64,000 bases of DNA from assembly GCF_004011155.1 (NCBI RefSeq), contig NZ_RJWG01000006.1, positions 62,001 through 126,000 of the forward strand, given 5' to 3'. Shown piece by piece: positions 18,400 to 27,651 of the stretch; position 1 is the stretch's first letter, and every line of letters begins with the position of its first letter. The stretch is from Clostridium prolinivorans (GTDB taxonomy: Bacteria > Bacillota > Clostridia > Clostridiales > Clostridiaceae). The notes below the pieces were generated by a model. The model saw only the letters and a program-made list of their open reading frames with translations, was not told the DNA's origin and did not search any database. The position numbers and the translations under genes were made by a program.

Positions 18400-19743
18400 T
18401 TAAAATTTTTTATATTTTTCAATCTCTTTAATAATAATTTGTAATCCTTTATCTATATCTTCTATTTTTGAATTAGCAATACTTAACCTTATTCCTTTTT
18501 TATAAAAAGATTCATTTAAAAAAAATCTATTTCCTAAAGTTACAATTACATTTTGTTTTTTTAGATTTTCTACAAATATATATTCATTTATATAATCAGG
18601 CAAATAAATATAAGAATAAAATCCATTTTTACCACCTGTACAATTAATACCACATTTTTTTAATATAGAAAAATAATTTGCTAAATATTTTTGCTTTTCT
18701 TCAAGTTCTTTTTTAACAGCTAATACATGCTTTTTTAAAATATTACTTCTTATATAAATTTCTAGTGTTGCCTGAGATATTAAAGATGCTGAAAAATAAG
18801 AATAATAATAAGAAACATGACTATATTCTTTAAATAAATTTATCATATTATCAGGAATAACTATTAACCCTATTCTTATCCATGGTAATATTTTAGAAAA
18901 GCTTTTTAAATAAAAATGATGCAAACGATCTGAATAAGTAAATATGGGATCGTATTTATTATCAGAAGAAATATCTGCAAAATAATCATCTTCAACAATA
19001 TAAACGTCATATTTGCTTGCAAGCTTTGCTATCTTTTGTCTTTGATATTTATTATAATTAACACCTAATGGACTATGGTTACGGGGTACAGTATAAAAAA
19101 ACTTAATATTTTCATTTTTGAAAAGGTATTCTAACTTATCTAAATCTATTCCGTTTTTATCTCTTTCTATTCCTATAACTTTTGCTCCTATAAATTTTAA
19201 AAAATTTATGAAATGACTATAAGTAGGCTGCTCTATTAAAATTAAATCTTTACCATTTGGGAACGGCATTTGTGTTAATATACTTAAAGCCTGCTGAATT
19301 CCTAAATTTACAAATATATTATCAGGGGAAGTAAATACTTGAAAATCTGCTAAATATTTAGGCAATATATTGCGTAAAGAATCCACTCCATATTCTGTAT
19401 TATTTAATGAATTATTTTTATAAATATCAACGGCTCTATCAAGACAATGCTTAAGATCTGGAGTATTCATATTGCCGATAATAGGATTGCCACTACGAAA
19501 ATCTATTGTTTTAAAATCATTTTCTATATTATTATTTATAATTTTTTCAACTATATAATATCCACTTTGTGGTATTGAATAAATTATATGATTATTTTTT
19601 AAAACTTCATAAGCTTTAACAACAGTGTTTTTAGAACATTTATATTTATCGCTTAATTCTCTTACTGAAGGTAATTTTTTACCAGGTTTATATATTCCTT
19701 TTACTATATCTTTTTTTATTTCATCAATTATTTTTTCATACAT
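18400..19743 (-). CDS. MocR/PdxR-like GntR regulator with aminotransferase domain
   Basis: A 447-residue one-component regulator. Residues 1-67 form a GntR winged helix (KLPSVRELSDKYKCSKNTVVKAYE). After a linker, the rest is a fold-type I aminotransferase domain with VEDDYFADIS and the PLP-binding Lys in LKSFSKILPWIRIGL. MocR proteins use bound PLP and a ligand to control genes for vitamin B6, GABA, taurine or amino-acid metabolism. No such gene is adjacent, so the target is unknown. The start ATG at 19743 is preceded by a weak box, TAGGGGATAG. Confidence 0.88.
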   Translation of the reverse strand: MYEKIIDEIKKDIVKGIYKPGKKLPSVRELSDKYKCSKNTVVKAYEVLKNNHIIYSIPQSGYYIVEKIINNNIENDFKTIDFRSGNPIIGNMNTPDLKHCLDRAVDIYKNNSLNNTEYGVDSLRNILPKYLADFQVFTSPDNIFVNLGIQQALSILTQMPFPNGKDLILIEQPTYSHFINFLKFIGAKVIGIERDKNGIDLDKLEYLFKNENIKFFYTVPRNHSPLGVNYNKYQRQKIAKLASKYDVYIVEDDYFADISSDNKYDPIFTYSDRLHHFYLKSFSKILPWIRIGLIVIPDNMINLFKEYSHVSYYYSYFSASLISQATLEIYIRSNILKKHVLAVKKELEEKQKYLANYFSILKKCGINCTGGKNGFYSYIYLPDYINEYIFVENLKKQNVIVTLGNRFFLNESFYKKGIRLSIANSKIEDIDKGLQIIIKEIEKYKKF

Positions 19744-19940
19744 AGTTCTATCCCCTAGTTTTTATTTTAAATAATTTATTAAATAAACTGTAAACTAACT
19801 TTAAGTATACAATTTTAGTATGAAAATAAACCTTTCCTGCTTAAAATTTTTTATTGTATAAAAATCTTATAATAAATTCTTAATAAAAATAATTTTTATT
19901 ACAATTACAATTATATATTATGAAATATAAACATACACAA

Positions 19941-20011
19941 AAAAAGTAAAAAAATATCTATAAGAAACATTTAATAACTTTAAATTTCTTAAACATATTT
20001 TTTTACTTTTT
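19941..20011. repeat. 17-bp inverted repeat with nested inner stem
   Basis: Perfect arms at 19941-19957 and 19995-20011 (AAAAAGTAAAAAAATAT), with an inner TAAGAAA/TTTCTTA pairing. It lies in the 417-base gap between the MocR gene and the small orphan at 20161 and directly abuts the intergenic element at 20018. The left part of the gap (19744-19940) is AT-rich and shows nothing else. Confidence 0.6.
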
Positions 20012-20017
20012 ATATAA

Positions 20018-20140
20018 TGATTATCTCACAAAAATTATTTTTTCTTAGAATTAACCACTATATTTTTAAATAAATCAATAATAAATATACTACTCATTGT
20101 GTAATGGAAATTTATTTACAATTTATTGTGGTTTAATAGT
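20018..20140. repeat. Intergenic element, copy 1
   Basis: About 120 bases that align along nearly their whole length with 45319-45432, at roughly 80% identity by eye. Both start with ATGATTATC and end with a TTATTGTRGTTTAAT stretch. The ends form an inverted repeat: CCAC at 20055-20058 against GTGG at 20128-20131. The other copy has CTAC/GTAG at the same places, a compensated pair change. It lies immediately downstream of a minus-strand gene, as the second copy does. It has no coding potential. Confidence 0.65.
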
Positions 20141-20160
20141 ATAATTTATATGGTTTGTAA

Positions 20161-20439
20161 TTATCTGCTTAATCTTTTTATAAATTCATTAACATCTTTT
20201 ATAGATAATATTTCATTTTTAGATAAAGCTCTATCTACTGTTTGTGTATTCAATTTTACTTTAATATTTACAGGCTGTGGTCCACCATTTTTCTCTAGTT
20301 CTTTTAAAAATAAATTATATTTTTCTTGCTCTGATCCGTTAAAACCACAGTCTTCATAAGTAATAAAATTAGATGCTGCTGTATATTTTATATTAAAATT
20401 ATCACTACTTCCATTAACATTTAATTTAAACAACTTCAT
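20161..20439 (-). CDS. Small protein of unknown function
   Basis: A 92-residue soluble protein with an excellent ribosome site (GAAGGAGAGAG) before the ATG. I do not recognise a family. It begins with a strand-like KLFKLNVNG, has two aromatic/Gly turns (FITYEDCGFNGSEQEKY, one cysteine) and a helical C-terminus (LSKNEILSIKDVNEFIKRL). It stands alone, with copy 1 of the intergenic element just after its stop and a tandem-repeat promoter region before it, so it looks like a regulated single gene. Confidence 0.6.
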   Translation of the reverse strand: MKLFKLNVNGSSDNFNIKYTAASNFITYEDCGFNGSEQEKYNLFLKELEKNGGPQPVNIKVKLNTQTVDRALSKNEILSIKDVNEFIKRLSR

Positions 20440-20458
20440 TTTAAACTCTCTCCTTCTA

Positions 20459-20503
20459 TAATACTTAATTATATTTAGTAATACTTAATTATATTTAGTG
20501 TAC
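20459..20503 (-). promoter_or_regulatory. Tandem 20-bp repeats with palindrome: promoter/operator of the 92-residue gene
   Basis: TAATACTTAATTATATTTAG occurs twice head to tail (20459-20478 and 20479-20498). Each copy holds a perfect TATAAT on the minus strand. Overlapping the outer copy is a palindrome, TATTTAGT-GT-ACTAAATA, around 20500. For the outer -10, TTCAAA lies 17 bases upstream as a weak -35. A repressor on the palindrome would sit between the -35 and -10. Confidence 0.55.
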
Positions 20504-20637
20504 TAAATAATTTGAATAAATATATTTAGTTCTATTTTGACATACATTAAATAATAATTTTATAAATTTTAGTCTTTTAAACACTCTAAAATTGTATTAA
20601 TTCTTTATCTATTTTTTATTAAAAATTTTAAATTTAA

Positions 20638-20675
20638 ATATTAACCCAATATTTTATAAAATATTGGGTTAATAT
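20638..20675 (-). terminator. Terminator of the cellobiose PTS operon
   Basis: A 38-bp perfect palindrome (arms containing TTAACCCAATATTTT) just downstream of the IIC stop. Confidence 0.85.
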
Positions 20676-20718
20676 CATAAATTTTATAATTATATTAAAG
20701 TTTTTATTATTGTTTTTA

Positions 20719-22041
20719 TTATTCTGCTGATCCTTCTTGTTCTATTTTTAAGTTAATTGCATCTTGTTTCTTAAAGAATGGGAAATATGCTATTGTAGAC
20801 CAAGCCATTATTATAATTTGCCATAATGCACCTTTCCAACCTTGAAGAATAAATCCTGATATTATTGGTGGAGTTGTCCAAGGTACTGTTACAGCTGAAA
20901 ATGGATGTAAAAATCCTATTTTCATGGCAAAATATGTTGCTATAGCTGATACAAGTGGAACTAATACAAATGGTATAAACATAAAAGGGTTCATTACTAT
21001 AGGAAATCCAAATGTAACTGGTTCATTTATATTAAATATACCCGGCCATATAGCTAATTTTCCTAAAGTTTTTGACTGAGAAGATTTTCCTGCTAAAATC
21101 ATTGCAATTACAAGCCCTATAGTAAGTCCAGATCCTGTAACTGTAACAAATAATGATTGAAATTGTTCAGTAATAATATGTGCTCCATTTTCTAAAGTTA
21201 ATGCCTTTCCACTATCAAGTATAGCTTGATTAGCAAGCATATTTGCTTGATATATAGGAGTCATAACTCCACCTACAATTGTAGCTCCGTGTACACCAAA
21301 CCACCATAAGAATGGAATTAATGCACCCATAATAAATACTCCAAACAATGAATCTGTAACGCCTTGTAGAGGTGTTTGTAATACCTTAAATATCCATTCT
21401 GCAAAAGTAGTCTTAAATACAACTGAGAAGAATATATTTATAATTAATAATGCTGTAAATATTACTAATGCTGGTATAAGAGCAATAAATTGATTTGCAA
21501 CACCTTGTGGAACTCCTTCAGGCATTTTAATTGTAATTTTTTTAGTTAAGAATAAGGAGTATACATAACCAACAAGTAATCCCAAAATTATAGAAAGTAC
21601 CATTCCTTGTCCACCAAGCCAGCTTGCAGGTAAAACACCACTTACAGTAATTGGCTTGTTATCTGCTCCTATTGCAGTAACTGTTCCTGGAATAACAATT
21701 GCCAATGAACATAAAGCAATTACTGCTGCAGGTAAACCTTCATGTCCCTCATTTTTTGTATAAGTATAAGCTATACCCATAACAGCTGCTAAAGCCATAA
21801 GTGCAAATGAACCATTGTAAATTTTTAGTAATGGTGCTGTCCAATTTTGTCCGAAAATACTTGCCATCCAATCATTAAATGGTTGATAAGGTATTTGCGC
21901 CAAAAGTAAGAATATTGATCCTACTAAGCTTAAAGGCATTGTGTATAGTATACCATCTTTCAAAGCAATAATTGCTTTTGTATTAACAAATCGCATTATG
22001 GCAGGTACTAATTTATCTGTTAATTTTGTTTGTTCTGACAT
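20719..22041 (-). CDS. celB: PTS cellobiose/lactose-family EIIC permease
   Basis: The 440-residue membrane protein transports and helps phosphorylate a beta-linked disaccharide. It has the family N-terminus LVPAIMRFVNTKAIIALKDG, about ten membrane segments and the EIIC signatures FGVHG and FNINEPVTFGFPIVMNP, which hold substrate-binding residues. It is the last gene of the IIA-IIB-GH1-IIC operon. The GH1 gene in the same operon suggests cellobiose or another beta-glucoside, but chitobiose or lactose cannot be excluded. The start has an AGGAGG-like GGAGGCC box. Confidence 0.92.
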   Translation of the reverse strand: MSEQTKLTDKLVPAIMRFVNTKAIIALKDGILYTMPLSLVGSIFLLLAQIPYQPFNDWMASIFGQNWTAPLLKIYNGSFALMALAAVMGIAYTYTKNEGHEGLPAAVIALCSLAIVIPGTVTAIGADNKPITVSGVLPASWLGGQGMVLSIILGLLVGYVYSLFLTKKITIKMPEGVPQGVANQFIALIPALVIFTALLIINIFFSVVFKTTFAEWIFKVLQTPLQGVTDSLFGVFIMGALIPFLWWFGVHGATIVGGVMTPIYQANMLANQAILDSGKALTLENGAHIITEQFQSLFVTVTGSGLTIGLVIAMILAGKSSQSKTLGKLAIWPGIFNINEPVTFGFPIVMNPFMFIPFVLVPLVSAIATYFAMKIGFLHPFSAVTVPWTTPPIISGFILQGWKGALWQIIIMAWSTIAYFPFFKKQDAINLKIEQEGSAE

Positions 22042-22100
22042 ATTTACAGGCCTCCTTAAAATTTATTGTAAATTTTTATTTTACTTAATTTATTACTGTA

Positions 22101-23510
22101 TTAAATATTTTCTCCTCTTTCTTTAATAACCTTTTTATACCAATAACCAGATAATTTTATCTTTCTTTTTAAATTATTTTTATGATCTACATAAATAAAT
22201 CCATATTGTTTTTTGTATCCATTTAACCAGCTTAGTAAATCAATTGCTGACCAAGCATAATAGCCTTTAATATTTATGCCTTCTTTAATAGCATTCTTAA
22301 CAGCTCTTAAATGAGTTTCTATATATTTTATTCTAGGTACATCAACTATCTCACCATCAATAATAGGATCTTCGTCTCCTAATCCATTTTCTGTAATATA
22401 TATTTTTATGTCTCCATAATCTTTTTTCAACATTTTTAAACCTTCAAGAAAAGCATCTGGAGCAATCTCCCATCCCCATTTAGTGTAAACTTTATCATCA
22501 AGCTTAATTGTTTTATAAAATCCATCAAAAGATGCATTTCCTGGTGCTCCAGTAAAATTTTCTCTAGTTTTTTGTGTATTTTCATCTTCTTTATGATTTT
22601 TTATAACTCTTTGAGGCTGATAATAATTTAATCCAATAAAATCATTATTTACAGCAGAACTCTTAATAATATTTAATTCTTCATCTGTCCAATCAGGAGT
22701 CCATCCTTTTTCTTTTATTTGTTTAACAACATATTCAGGATATTCTCCTTTAAGTACAGGATCATAAAACCAAGCAATATTATATTGATTAGCATGATAT
22801 GCTGCAATTTTATTTTCTTCATTATCGTCTGCACTAAAAGCCGGTGAAAATACATGAGTAATACCTATTTCTCCAAATTGTCTTAAATTTTTATAATTTT
22901 GTACAGCTTTTGCATGTGCAAGTAATACATTATGTGTTGCTTCAAAGTATTTTTTTACATCATATTTTATTCCTGGTGGATGAGCCCCTGCTATATACCC
23001 TAATGAAGTAAATACTATTGTTTCATTAAAAGTAATCCAATGTTTAACTCTATCTCCAAAAGCGTTAAAACATACATTGGCATATTTTACAAATGCATCT
23101 ACGGTTCTTTTATTGGTCCACCCTCCACATTCTTCTAAAACTTGTGGTAAATCCCAATGATATAATGTAACAAAAGGAACAATTCCATATTTTAAACATT
23201 CATCTATTAAATTGTTATAAAACTCTATTCCTTTTTCATTGACTTTTCCATCTCCATCTGGAATTATCCTTGGCCATGAAATTGAAAATCTATACGATTC
23301 CAATCCTATTTGAGCCATTAATTTAATATCTTCTTTATATCTGTGGTAATGATCTACAGATACATCTCCATTTGTATTTTCATATGTTTTGCCAGGTATT
23401 TTTGAAAATACATCCCAATTAGAAATACCTTTTCCATCTTCATTCCATGCACCTTCCACTTGATAAGAAGCTGAAGCTGCTCCAAATAAAAAATCGTGTG
23501 GAAACTTCAT
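22101..23510 (-). CDS. GH1 6-phospho-beta-glucosidase
   Basis: The 469-residue cytoplasmic enzyme hydrolyses the phosphorylated disaccharide brought in by the PTS to glucose and glucose 6-phosphate. It has the GH1 N-terminal FLFGAASASYQVEGAWNEDG, the acid/base Glu in TFNET and the nucleophile Glu in ITENGLGD. The phosphate-site region SWLNGYKKQYGFIYVDH is of the 6-phospho type. It lies between IIB and IIC in the operon. It shares the reaction with the broken GH4 gene at 17 kb and the second GH1 at 47 kb. Confidence 0.92.
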   Translation of the reverse strand: MKFPHDFLFGAASASYQVEGAWNEDGKGISNWDVFSKIPGKTYENTNGDVSVDHYHRYKEDIKLMAQIGLESYRFSISWPRIIPDGDGKVNEKGIEFYNNLIDECLKYGIVPFVTLYHWDLPQVLEECGGWTNKRTVDAFVKYANVCFNAFGDRVKHWITFNETIVFTSLGYIAGAHPPGIKYDVKKYFEATHNVLLAHAKAVQNYKNLRQFGEIGITHVFSPAFSADDNEENKIAAYHANQYNIAWFYDPVLKGEYPEYVVKQIKEKGWTPDWTDEELNIIKSSAVNNDFIGLNYYQPQRVIKNHKEDENTQKTRENFTGAPGNASFDGFYKTIKLDDKVYTKWGWEIAPDAFLEGLKMLKKDYGDIKIYITENGLGDEDPIIDGEIVDVPRIKYIETHLRAVKNAIKEGINIKGYYAWSAIDLLSWLNGYKKQYGFIYVDHKNNLKRKIKLSGYWYKKVIKERGENI

Positions 23511-23589
23511 TCAATCAACTCCCTGTATTTATAACTCTTATATTAATTTTAATTTGAATTATTATTATATTTTATATATAATTTATATT

Positions 23590-23658
23590 GAGTACCTCAT
23601 TTGTTTATTTTTATAAGTATTTGCCTAAACACTTTTAGTATTAGCACATGGGGTACTC
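23590..23658 (-). other. Hairpin between the IIB and GH1 genes
   Basis: Arms GAGTACCTCAT (23590-23600) and ATGGGGTACTC (23648-23658) pair along 11 bases with one G-T wobble. It has no T-run, so it is more likely an mRNA stability or processing element that lowers or separates the downstream part of the message than a full terminator. Confidence 0.5.
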
Positions 23659-23661
23659 ATA

Positions 23662-23970
23662 TTATTTTCCTGCTAATTTTAATGCTAAATTTAAAACTTT
23701 TTCCCCATTCATCATTCCATAATCTACCATAGGTATTACTTCTACTGGTATTCCTTTTTCTCCACATATTTTCTTTGCCTTTGGTAATGTATACCCAACT
23801 TGTGGTCCAAGAAGTACGACATCTACACCATCTAAACTTTTAGCCATAGCATTTTCTGGCAATGCATCAATATCTGCCTCAATTCCTTTCTCTTGAGCAG
23901 CTTTTTTCATTTTGTTTACTAATACACTAGTAGACATTCCTGCAGCACAAAATAATCTAATTTTTATCAT
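23662..23970 (-). CDS. celA: PTS cellobiose-family EIIB
   Basis: The 102-residue cytoplasmic phosphocarrier has the active-site Cys8 in the P-loop-like LFCAAGMSTSVLVNKM, as in the lactose/cellobiose EIIB family, then GPQVGYTLPKAK. It accepts phosphate from EIIA and passes it to the sugar bound by EIIC. It is the second gene of the operon, 108 bases after IIA. Strong AGGAGG box. Confidence 0.93.
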   Translation of the reverse strand: MIKIRLFCAAGMSTSVLVNKMKKAAQEKGIEADIDALPENAMAKSLDGVDVVLLGPQVGYTLPKAKKICGEKGIPVEVIPMVDYGMMNGEKVLNLALKLAGK

Positions 23971-24078
23971 AAAAAACTCCTCCTTTAAATAATTAAATAA
24001 TATTTTAATTTTTAAATTATTTATTACATTAATTATTGATTTTAATATTTTACTTAAATTTAAAATTATTAATTATAT

Positions 24079-24411
24079 CTAGTTGTTAATTTTAGTTAAT
24101 ATTTGATTAATTGTTTTTTTAAGTTCAATAATTTGTTCAATTAAATTTTTTTCTGTTATAGTTGTCATTAAATGGTCTTGAGAATGAACAAATAAAACTG
24201 AAAACTCAATTTTTTCACCGTTAGCTTCTTTTTGAATTAATGATGTTTGAGCATTATGTGCTACTTCAAGTGCTTCTTCAGATTTTTTCATTTCCTCTTC
24301 TGCACCAGCATAATCCCCATCATTCACCTTTCTTAAAGCCTCATATGCATGTGTTTTTGCATCTCCAGCATTAATTATAATATTCATAATCATTAATTCC
24401 ATCTCACTCAT
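24079..24411 (-). CDS. celC: PTS lactose/cellobiose-family EIIA
   Basis: The 110-residue three-helix protein has the phospho-accepting His in LFVHSQDHLMT, with the ELMIMNIIINAGDAKTHAYEAL N-terminus split by an NAG turn as in the family. It receives phosphate from HPr. It is the first gene of the operon, 60 bases below the inner sigma-54 promoter. An AGGAGG box precedes the ATG. Confidence 0.93.
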   Translation of the reverse strand: MSEMELMIMNIIINAGDAKTHAYEALRKVNDGDYAGAEEEMKKSEEALEVAHNAQTSLIQKEANGEKIEFSVLFVHSQDHLMTTITEKNLIEQIIELKKTINQILTKINN

Positions 24412-24470
24412 TTAAGTCACCTCCTGAATTAGTCTAGTAATTTATTTTTATGTTTTCACTATATTTATTT

Positions 24471-24487
24471 AGCAAAAACTATGCCAA
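24471..24487 (-). promoter_or_regulatory. Sigma-54 promoter, inner copy
   Basis: Minus strand TTGGCATAGTTTTTGCT matches the -24/-12 consensus, with GG and GC at exactly the required distance. It lies 60 bases before the IIA start. The divergent gene is a sigma-54-dependent activator, which makes the call firm. Confidence 0.9.
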
Positions 24488-24536
24488 ACACTAAATATTT
24501 ATTAATTTGTGTTTTATATTTCTGCTTATTTAATAC

Positions 24537-24553
24537 AGCAATTATTATGCCAA
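24537..24553 (-). promoter_or_regulatory. Sigma-54 promoter, outer copy
   Basis: Minus strand TTGGCATAATAATTGCT, with the same -24/-12 spacing, lies 66 bases upstream of the inner copy. Two tandem sigma-54 promoters for one PTS operon are unusual. Confidence 0.8.
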
Positions 24554-24686
24554 AACTCTAATTATTATAATTTTCATTATGATTACTCTAATAATCGCAA
24601 TGAATTTTATTGAAATTATACTATTTAAGGCTATATAAAAATTGTATTTTAAATTTTTATTTATTAATAATAATTGCATTGTTTTT

Positions 24687-24809
24687 ATAACGTTTACAAT
24701 GGCTCTGTTGTGTTTAAATATAATTACATTAGTGTTTATATTAATTTGCTGAAAAATCAAAAAAAATAATAGTGTTTATTTTTTTAAACACTGTGATTTT
24801 AAACGTTAT
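24687..24809. promoter_or_regulatory. Candidate activator-binding region between the PTS operon and its regulator
   Basis: ATAACGTTTA (24687-24696) is repeated inverted as TAAACGTTAT (24800-24809), and an AGTGTTTA/AAACACT palindrome lies between, near 24771-24792. The distance of about 130-340 bases from the sigma-54 promoters suits an upstream activator site for the LevR-type protein. A frame of 71 codons here (24545-24760) is overlapped by these signals and is not a gene. Confidence 0.5.
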
Positions 24810-24873
24810 TAATGTATAATATATATATAATTTTGATTAGTTTGAAAATTCAATTGAAAGGAGGAAAGGCTCT

Positions 24874-27534
24874 TTGAAAAATAGTGAAATTATATATAAT
24901 AAGCTTTTAGAACTTAATGATGGTAAAGGAATAGATGCTCAAACATTAGCTTCTATTTTAGGTATGAGCAGAGCTAATGTTAGCCATGAATTAAATAAGC
25001 TTTATAAAGAAGGAAAAGTTCAAAAATCTTCTACCCGTCCAGTACTATTTTGGGCTGCAAATAATATACTTTGTAAAAATAAAGAAAGTAAACTTGATCT
25101 ATTGGTTAAAAATAATATGAGTTTAAGACAAGCTGTAGAGCAAATGAAGGCAGCTATATTATATCCCCCAAAAGGTATTCCTTCTTTAATTTTAGGAGAT
25201 ACAGGTGTTGGTAAATCAATGCTTGCTTCATTAATGTATGAGTATGCCGTAGAAATGAATGTAAGAGAAGAAAATTCACCATTTATAGTTTTTAATTGTG
25301 CCGATTACAGCAATAACCCTCAGCTGCTTACTTCTCAGCTTTTTGGCGTAAAAAAAGGAGCTTATACGGGAGCAGAAACGGATAGAATTGGTTTACTTGA
25401 AAAAGCTAATGGTGGTATTTTATTCTTAGACGAAGTTCATAGACTCCCTCCTGAAGGACAAGAAATACTTTTTACATTTCTTGATACCGGTTGTTTTAGA
25501 CGTATGGGAGATTATGAAACTAGAAAATCAGATGTTCTTATTATTTGTGCTACAACTGAAGATCCAAGTTCAGCCTTGCTTAAAACATTCACAAGAAGAA
25601 TCCCAATGATAATAAAAATTCCATCTTTAAAACAAAGATCATTAGAAGAAAGACTTTATTTAATTAAAAATTTTTTTAAAGTAGAAAGTCAAAAAATAAA
25701 TAGAGATATATATGTGTCTTTAAACAGTATGAGAGCCCTTTTATCTTATGATTGTCCAAATAATGTAGGTCAGTTAAAAAGTGATATTCAACTTATTTGT
25801 GCTAAAGCTTATTCTGAATTTCTTACAAATATCAGATCTGATGTAAGAATACACAGCGGCAGTCTTCCATCTTATATTAGAGAAGGACTTTATAAGGAAA
25901 AAGAACATAGAATTTTATGGAACAAATTAGTTGGTGAAGAAATAGAATATTTTAAGTTCTCAAAATCTATGGAATATGACGAAAACTTAGAATCTGAAGA
26001 TAACGGAATTTATAAAATTATTGAAACAAAACTTGAAAATTTAAAATCTAAAGGTATATCAAATATTGCTATAGAAAATATATTAGAAAAAGATATAACA
26101 AAATATTTTGTAAAGCATATCAGTGGAATTTCTGAAGAAATAAACAGGAAAAATTTACTAAGCATTGTTGGCGAAGAAGCTTTAGCATGTATTGATAAGG
26201 TTGTATATTATGTAACTTCTCAGTTAAAAAGAAATCTTAGTAATAATACTTATACTGCTTTAGCTCTTCATATAAATACTCTTATAAAAAGAATAAATAG
26301 TAATAAAACTATAACTAATCCTCAATTATATAAAATTAAAGAACTATACCCTGAAGAATTTAAGATAGCTGTTAAAGCTAAAGAAATTATTGAAAAATAT
26401 ATACATCATACAATACCTGAAGATGAAGCTGGATATTTAACAATATTTTTATTACCTGAAGAACAGTATAACATTAATAATAAAAATAAAGTTAAAATAA
26501 TTCTTATAGCTCATGGTGAATCTACTGCAACATCCATGGCAAATGTAGCTAATGAACTTTTGGGAGAAAATTATGTTATAGGTATCAACTCACCAATAGA
26601 TGAAAGCCCAGTAGTTATTCTTGAAAAAACCAAAAAAATTATATCTGAAGATATTAATAATAGTGGATATCTTTTTCTTGTTGACATGGACTCTTTAACT
26701 ACTTTTGGTGAAACTATAAGTCAAGAATTTAATGTTCCTGTAAAAGTAATACCTCTTGTTTCAACATTACATGTATTGGAGGCTGCAAGAAAAGCTCTTT
26801 TAGGTCTTTCATTAGATGATATTTATAATGAAGTATTGCAAGTAAATTCATATTTTGAAAAAAATAGAATTATTAAAGAAGCTAATACTCATAACTCTAA
26901 AGTAGTTATAATAACAGCATGTTTAACTGGACAAGGTGGTTCTTTAGCAATTAAAAGTTTTTTAAATAATAATCTTAAATATGATAAAGATTTATTTGAA
27001 ATAATTGCTTTAAATTGTTTAGACAGAAATTATTTTAAACAAAAACTAAATGAAATTTTAAAAGAAAAAGAAATTTTATTTATAGTATCTTCTTTCCCAA
27101 TAGATATAGATATTAAACAATATAATATGTATGATGTACTTAATATGAAAGTTTTAGATTCACTTCAAGAAAGTATAGATATAAAAACTACACTTTTAAA
27201 AATGCCTATAATAATACAAGAAAATATTGATAATTTTGATGGAATTGAGCTTTATAATGATATTATAATTTTTTTAAAACGTTTAGAGGAAACCTTATCT
27301 TTAAAGTTAAAAGATGAAAGTTTAATTGGTATAATTTTGCATTTAGCTTTTATGTTAAGTAGGTTAAAAAAAGGCGATGCATCAATAGAATATCCTGATA
27401 AAGATAGTTATATATCACAAAACAAAGAAATATATTATATAGTTAAAGAAACCTTTTCATTTTTATGTAATAAATATCTTATAAATATATCTGATGATGA
27501 AATTTGTTATATAATAAACTTTTTTTCATCTTGA
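24874..27534 (+). CDS. LevR-type sigma-54 activator with PRD and PTS EII domains
   Basis: The 886-residue regulator activates the divergent PTS operon. Order of domains: a winged helix (residues 1-60), an AAA+ sigma-54-interacting ATPase (about 80-320) with Walker A GDTGVGKSM at 109-117, GAYTGA at 162-167 and Walker B ILFLDEVH, then PRD1 (about 430-535, with TALALHINTLIKRI and PEDEAGYL), an EIIA-Man-like domain (IILIAHGESTATSM with its His), an EIIB-like stretch and PRD2 (about 785-886, with GIILHLAFMLSRL). HPr and the EII proteins phosphorylate the PRDs to tune activity. The start is TTG, chosen because AAAGGAGG lies 9 bases upstream. It needs a sigma-54 encoded elsewhere. Confidence 0.93.
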   Translation: MKNSEIIYNKLLELNDGKGIDAQTLASILGMSRANVSHELNKLYKEGKVQKSSTRPVLFWAANNILCKNKESKLDLLVKNNMSLRQAVEQMKAAILYPPKGIPSLILGDTGVGKSMLASLMYEYAVEMNVREENSPFIVFNCADYSNNPQLLTSQLFGVKKGAYTGAETDRIGLLEKANGGILFLDEVHRLPPEGQEILFTFLDTGCFRRMGDYETRKSDVLIICATTEDPSSALLKTFTRRIPMIIKIPSLKQRSLEERLYLIKNFFKVESQKINRDIYVSLNSMRALLSYDCPNNVGQLKSDIQLICAKAYSEFLTNIRSDVRIHSGSLPSYIREGLYKEKEHRILWNKLVGEEIEYFKFSKSMEYDENLESEDNGIYKIIETKLENLKSKGISNIAIENILEKDITKYFVKHISGISEEINRKNLLSIVGEEALACIDKVVYYVTSQLKRNLSNNTYTALALHINTLIKRINSNKTITNPQLYKIKELYPEEFKIAVKAKEIIEKYIHHTIPEDEAGYLTIFLLPEEQYNINNKNKVKIILIAHGESTATSMANVANELLGENYVIGINSPIDESPVVILEKTKKIISEDINNSGYLFLVDMDSLTTFGETISQEFNVPVKVIPLVSTLHVLEAARKALLGLSLDDIYNEVLQVNSYFEKNRIIKEANTHNSKVVIITACLTGQGGSLAIKSFLNNNLKYDKDLFEIIALNCLDRNYFKQKLNEILKEKEILFIVSSFPIDIDIKQYNMYDVLNMKVLDSLQESIDIKTTLLKMPIIIQENIDNFDGIELYNDIIIFLKRLEETLSLKLKDESLIGIILHLAFMLSRLKKGDASIEYPDKDSYISQNKEIYYIVKETFSFLCNKYLINISDDEICYIINFFSS

Positions 27535-27571
27535 TTTTAATATTGTATTTTTTATTCTTTGAATAAATTAT

Positions 27572-27616
27572 AAATAGCCAATAGTAACCTTTTAATAGTT
27601 TTACTATTGGCTATTT
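27572..27616. terminator. Terminator between convergent genes
   Basis: Perfect 16-bp arms AAATAGCCAATAGTAA (27572-27587) and complement (27601-27616) followed by a T-rich tract, between the LevR-type gene and the acetyltransferase gene. Confidence 0.85.
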
Positions 27617-27651
27617 AATTAGATAAATATAAAGATACTATTATATAAATT

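Noticed and set aside
24545-24760. A 71-codon frame on the minus strand upstream of celC
   Set aside because: It overlaps a sigma-54 promoter and the activator-site region, has no ribosome site and is low-complexity Ile/Asn/Lys sequence, as expected by chance in AT-rich DNA.
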